This document shows positions 40,214 through 40,367 of a stretch of DNA of 40,367 nucleotides, piece after piece (the stretch's first letter is position 1; every line of letters starts with the position of its first letter). Source of the stretch: Methylobacterium aquaticum (lineage in GTDB: Bacteria; Pseudomonadota; Alphaproteobacteria; Rhizobiales; Beijerinckiaceae). The notes under the pieces are model-generated. The model did not search any database. It was not told the DNA's origin and saw only the letters and a program-made list of their open reading frames with translations. A program made the position numbers and the translations under genes. The stretch spans positions 1 through 40,367 of the forward strand of contig NZ_LABX01000027.1 in NCBI RefSeq assembly GCF_001043915.1. Direction: 5' to 3'.

Positions 40214-40367
40214 TCACGGGGTCGGCTGGGTCCGGCGCGGGCGCACGGTCCAGCGTTCAAAGGCCGGCGTGCCGTCGTCGCGGGCCGCATCCCCGCCCGG
40301 CACCGCGGCGCCCAGCGCCTGGGACAGGCTCTCGATCACGTCGTCGATGCGGGCATCAGGGTGGGGC
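40214..40367 (-). CDS. Partial CDS, 3' end of a gene running off the window
   Basis: A minus-strand frame open to the window edge ends at TGA 40214-40216. The 50 residues include HPDARIDDVIESLSQALG and FERWTVRPRRTQPTP, which look protein-like rather than random. I do not recognise the family, and the rest of the gene lies beyond the edge. Confidence 0.4.
   Translation of the reverse strand, partial: PHPDARIDDVIESLSQALGAAVPGGDAARDDGTPAFERWTVRPRRTQPTP

Overview
The window is high-GC, densely packed DNA that looks like a Methylobacteriaceae (Methylobacterium/Methylorubrum-type) chromosome. That assignment is inferred from base composition, gene families (DUF4394 with an ECF sigma factor, HWE-type kinase remnant, Pat-type acetyltransferase, MHS permease with QuiC) and Rhizobiales-style intergenic palindromes. 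I could not run a search. I see no rRNA, tRNA or CRISPR array.

Layout. (1) 1-2.6 kb: a MITE-like element and a palindrome, then a DUF4394 exported protein, an ECF sigma factor and its membrane anti-sigma factor. (2) 3.1-10.8 kb: an accessory, partly decayed zone with three regulator/oxidoreductase pairs facing apart (HxlR/SDR, SDR/MmyB-like HTH, LysR/MDR dehydrogenase). Between and after them lie a histidine-kinase remnant, a LysR pseudogene with several frameshifts and a broken F420-type reductase gene. (3) 10.8-17.75 kb, all on the minus strand: a large secreted galactose oxidase with three ricin-type lectin modules, a small Cys-rich exported protein, a Sco-type copper chaperone and four overlapping minor pseudopilin genes of a type II secretion system (gspH-I-J-K). 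I regard this as the most interesting system here: a copper enzyme, a candidate copper chaperone and part of a secretion machine side by side. (4) 17.75-25 kb: a repeat-rich intergenic stretch, then a methyltransferase, a HupE/UreJ permease, an M23 endopeptidase, an isonitrile-hydratase-like DJ-1 protein, a small hypothetical protein and an MBL hydrolase. (5) 25.1-29.6 kb: a quinate/shikimate catabolic cluster, with shikimate dehydrogenase and an MHS permease diverging from a 3-dehydroshikimate dehydratase fused to an HPPD-like domain. (6) 30-31.4 kb: a periplasmic parvulin and a small exported protein. (7) 31.8-36.6 kb: a Pat-type acyl-CoA synthetase/GNAT fusion, a DUF1275 membrane protein, an AraC regulator and a DUF2000 protein. 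(8) 36.7-39.6 kb: an Lrp regulator, then dctA with a ROK sugar kinase. The right edge may hold the 3' end of one more gene.

Between the genes lie several families of short structured repeats. A roughly 105-bp two-hairpin element occurs four times (two in each orientation). One copy sits inside a second repeat whose uninterrupted form is elsewhere in the window, which looks like a filled/empty site pair and suggests mobility. A third family has a cloverleaf-like copy that runs into the start codon of the hupE-like gene.
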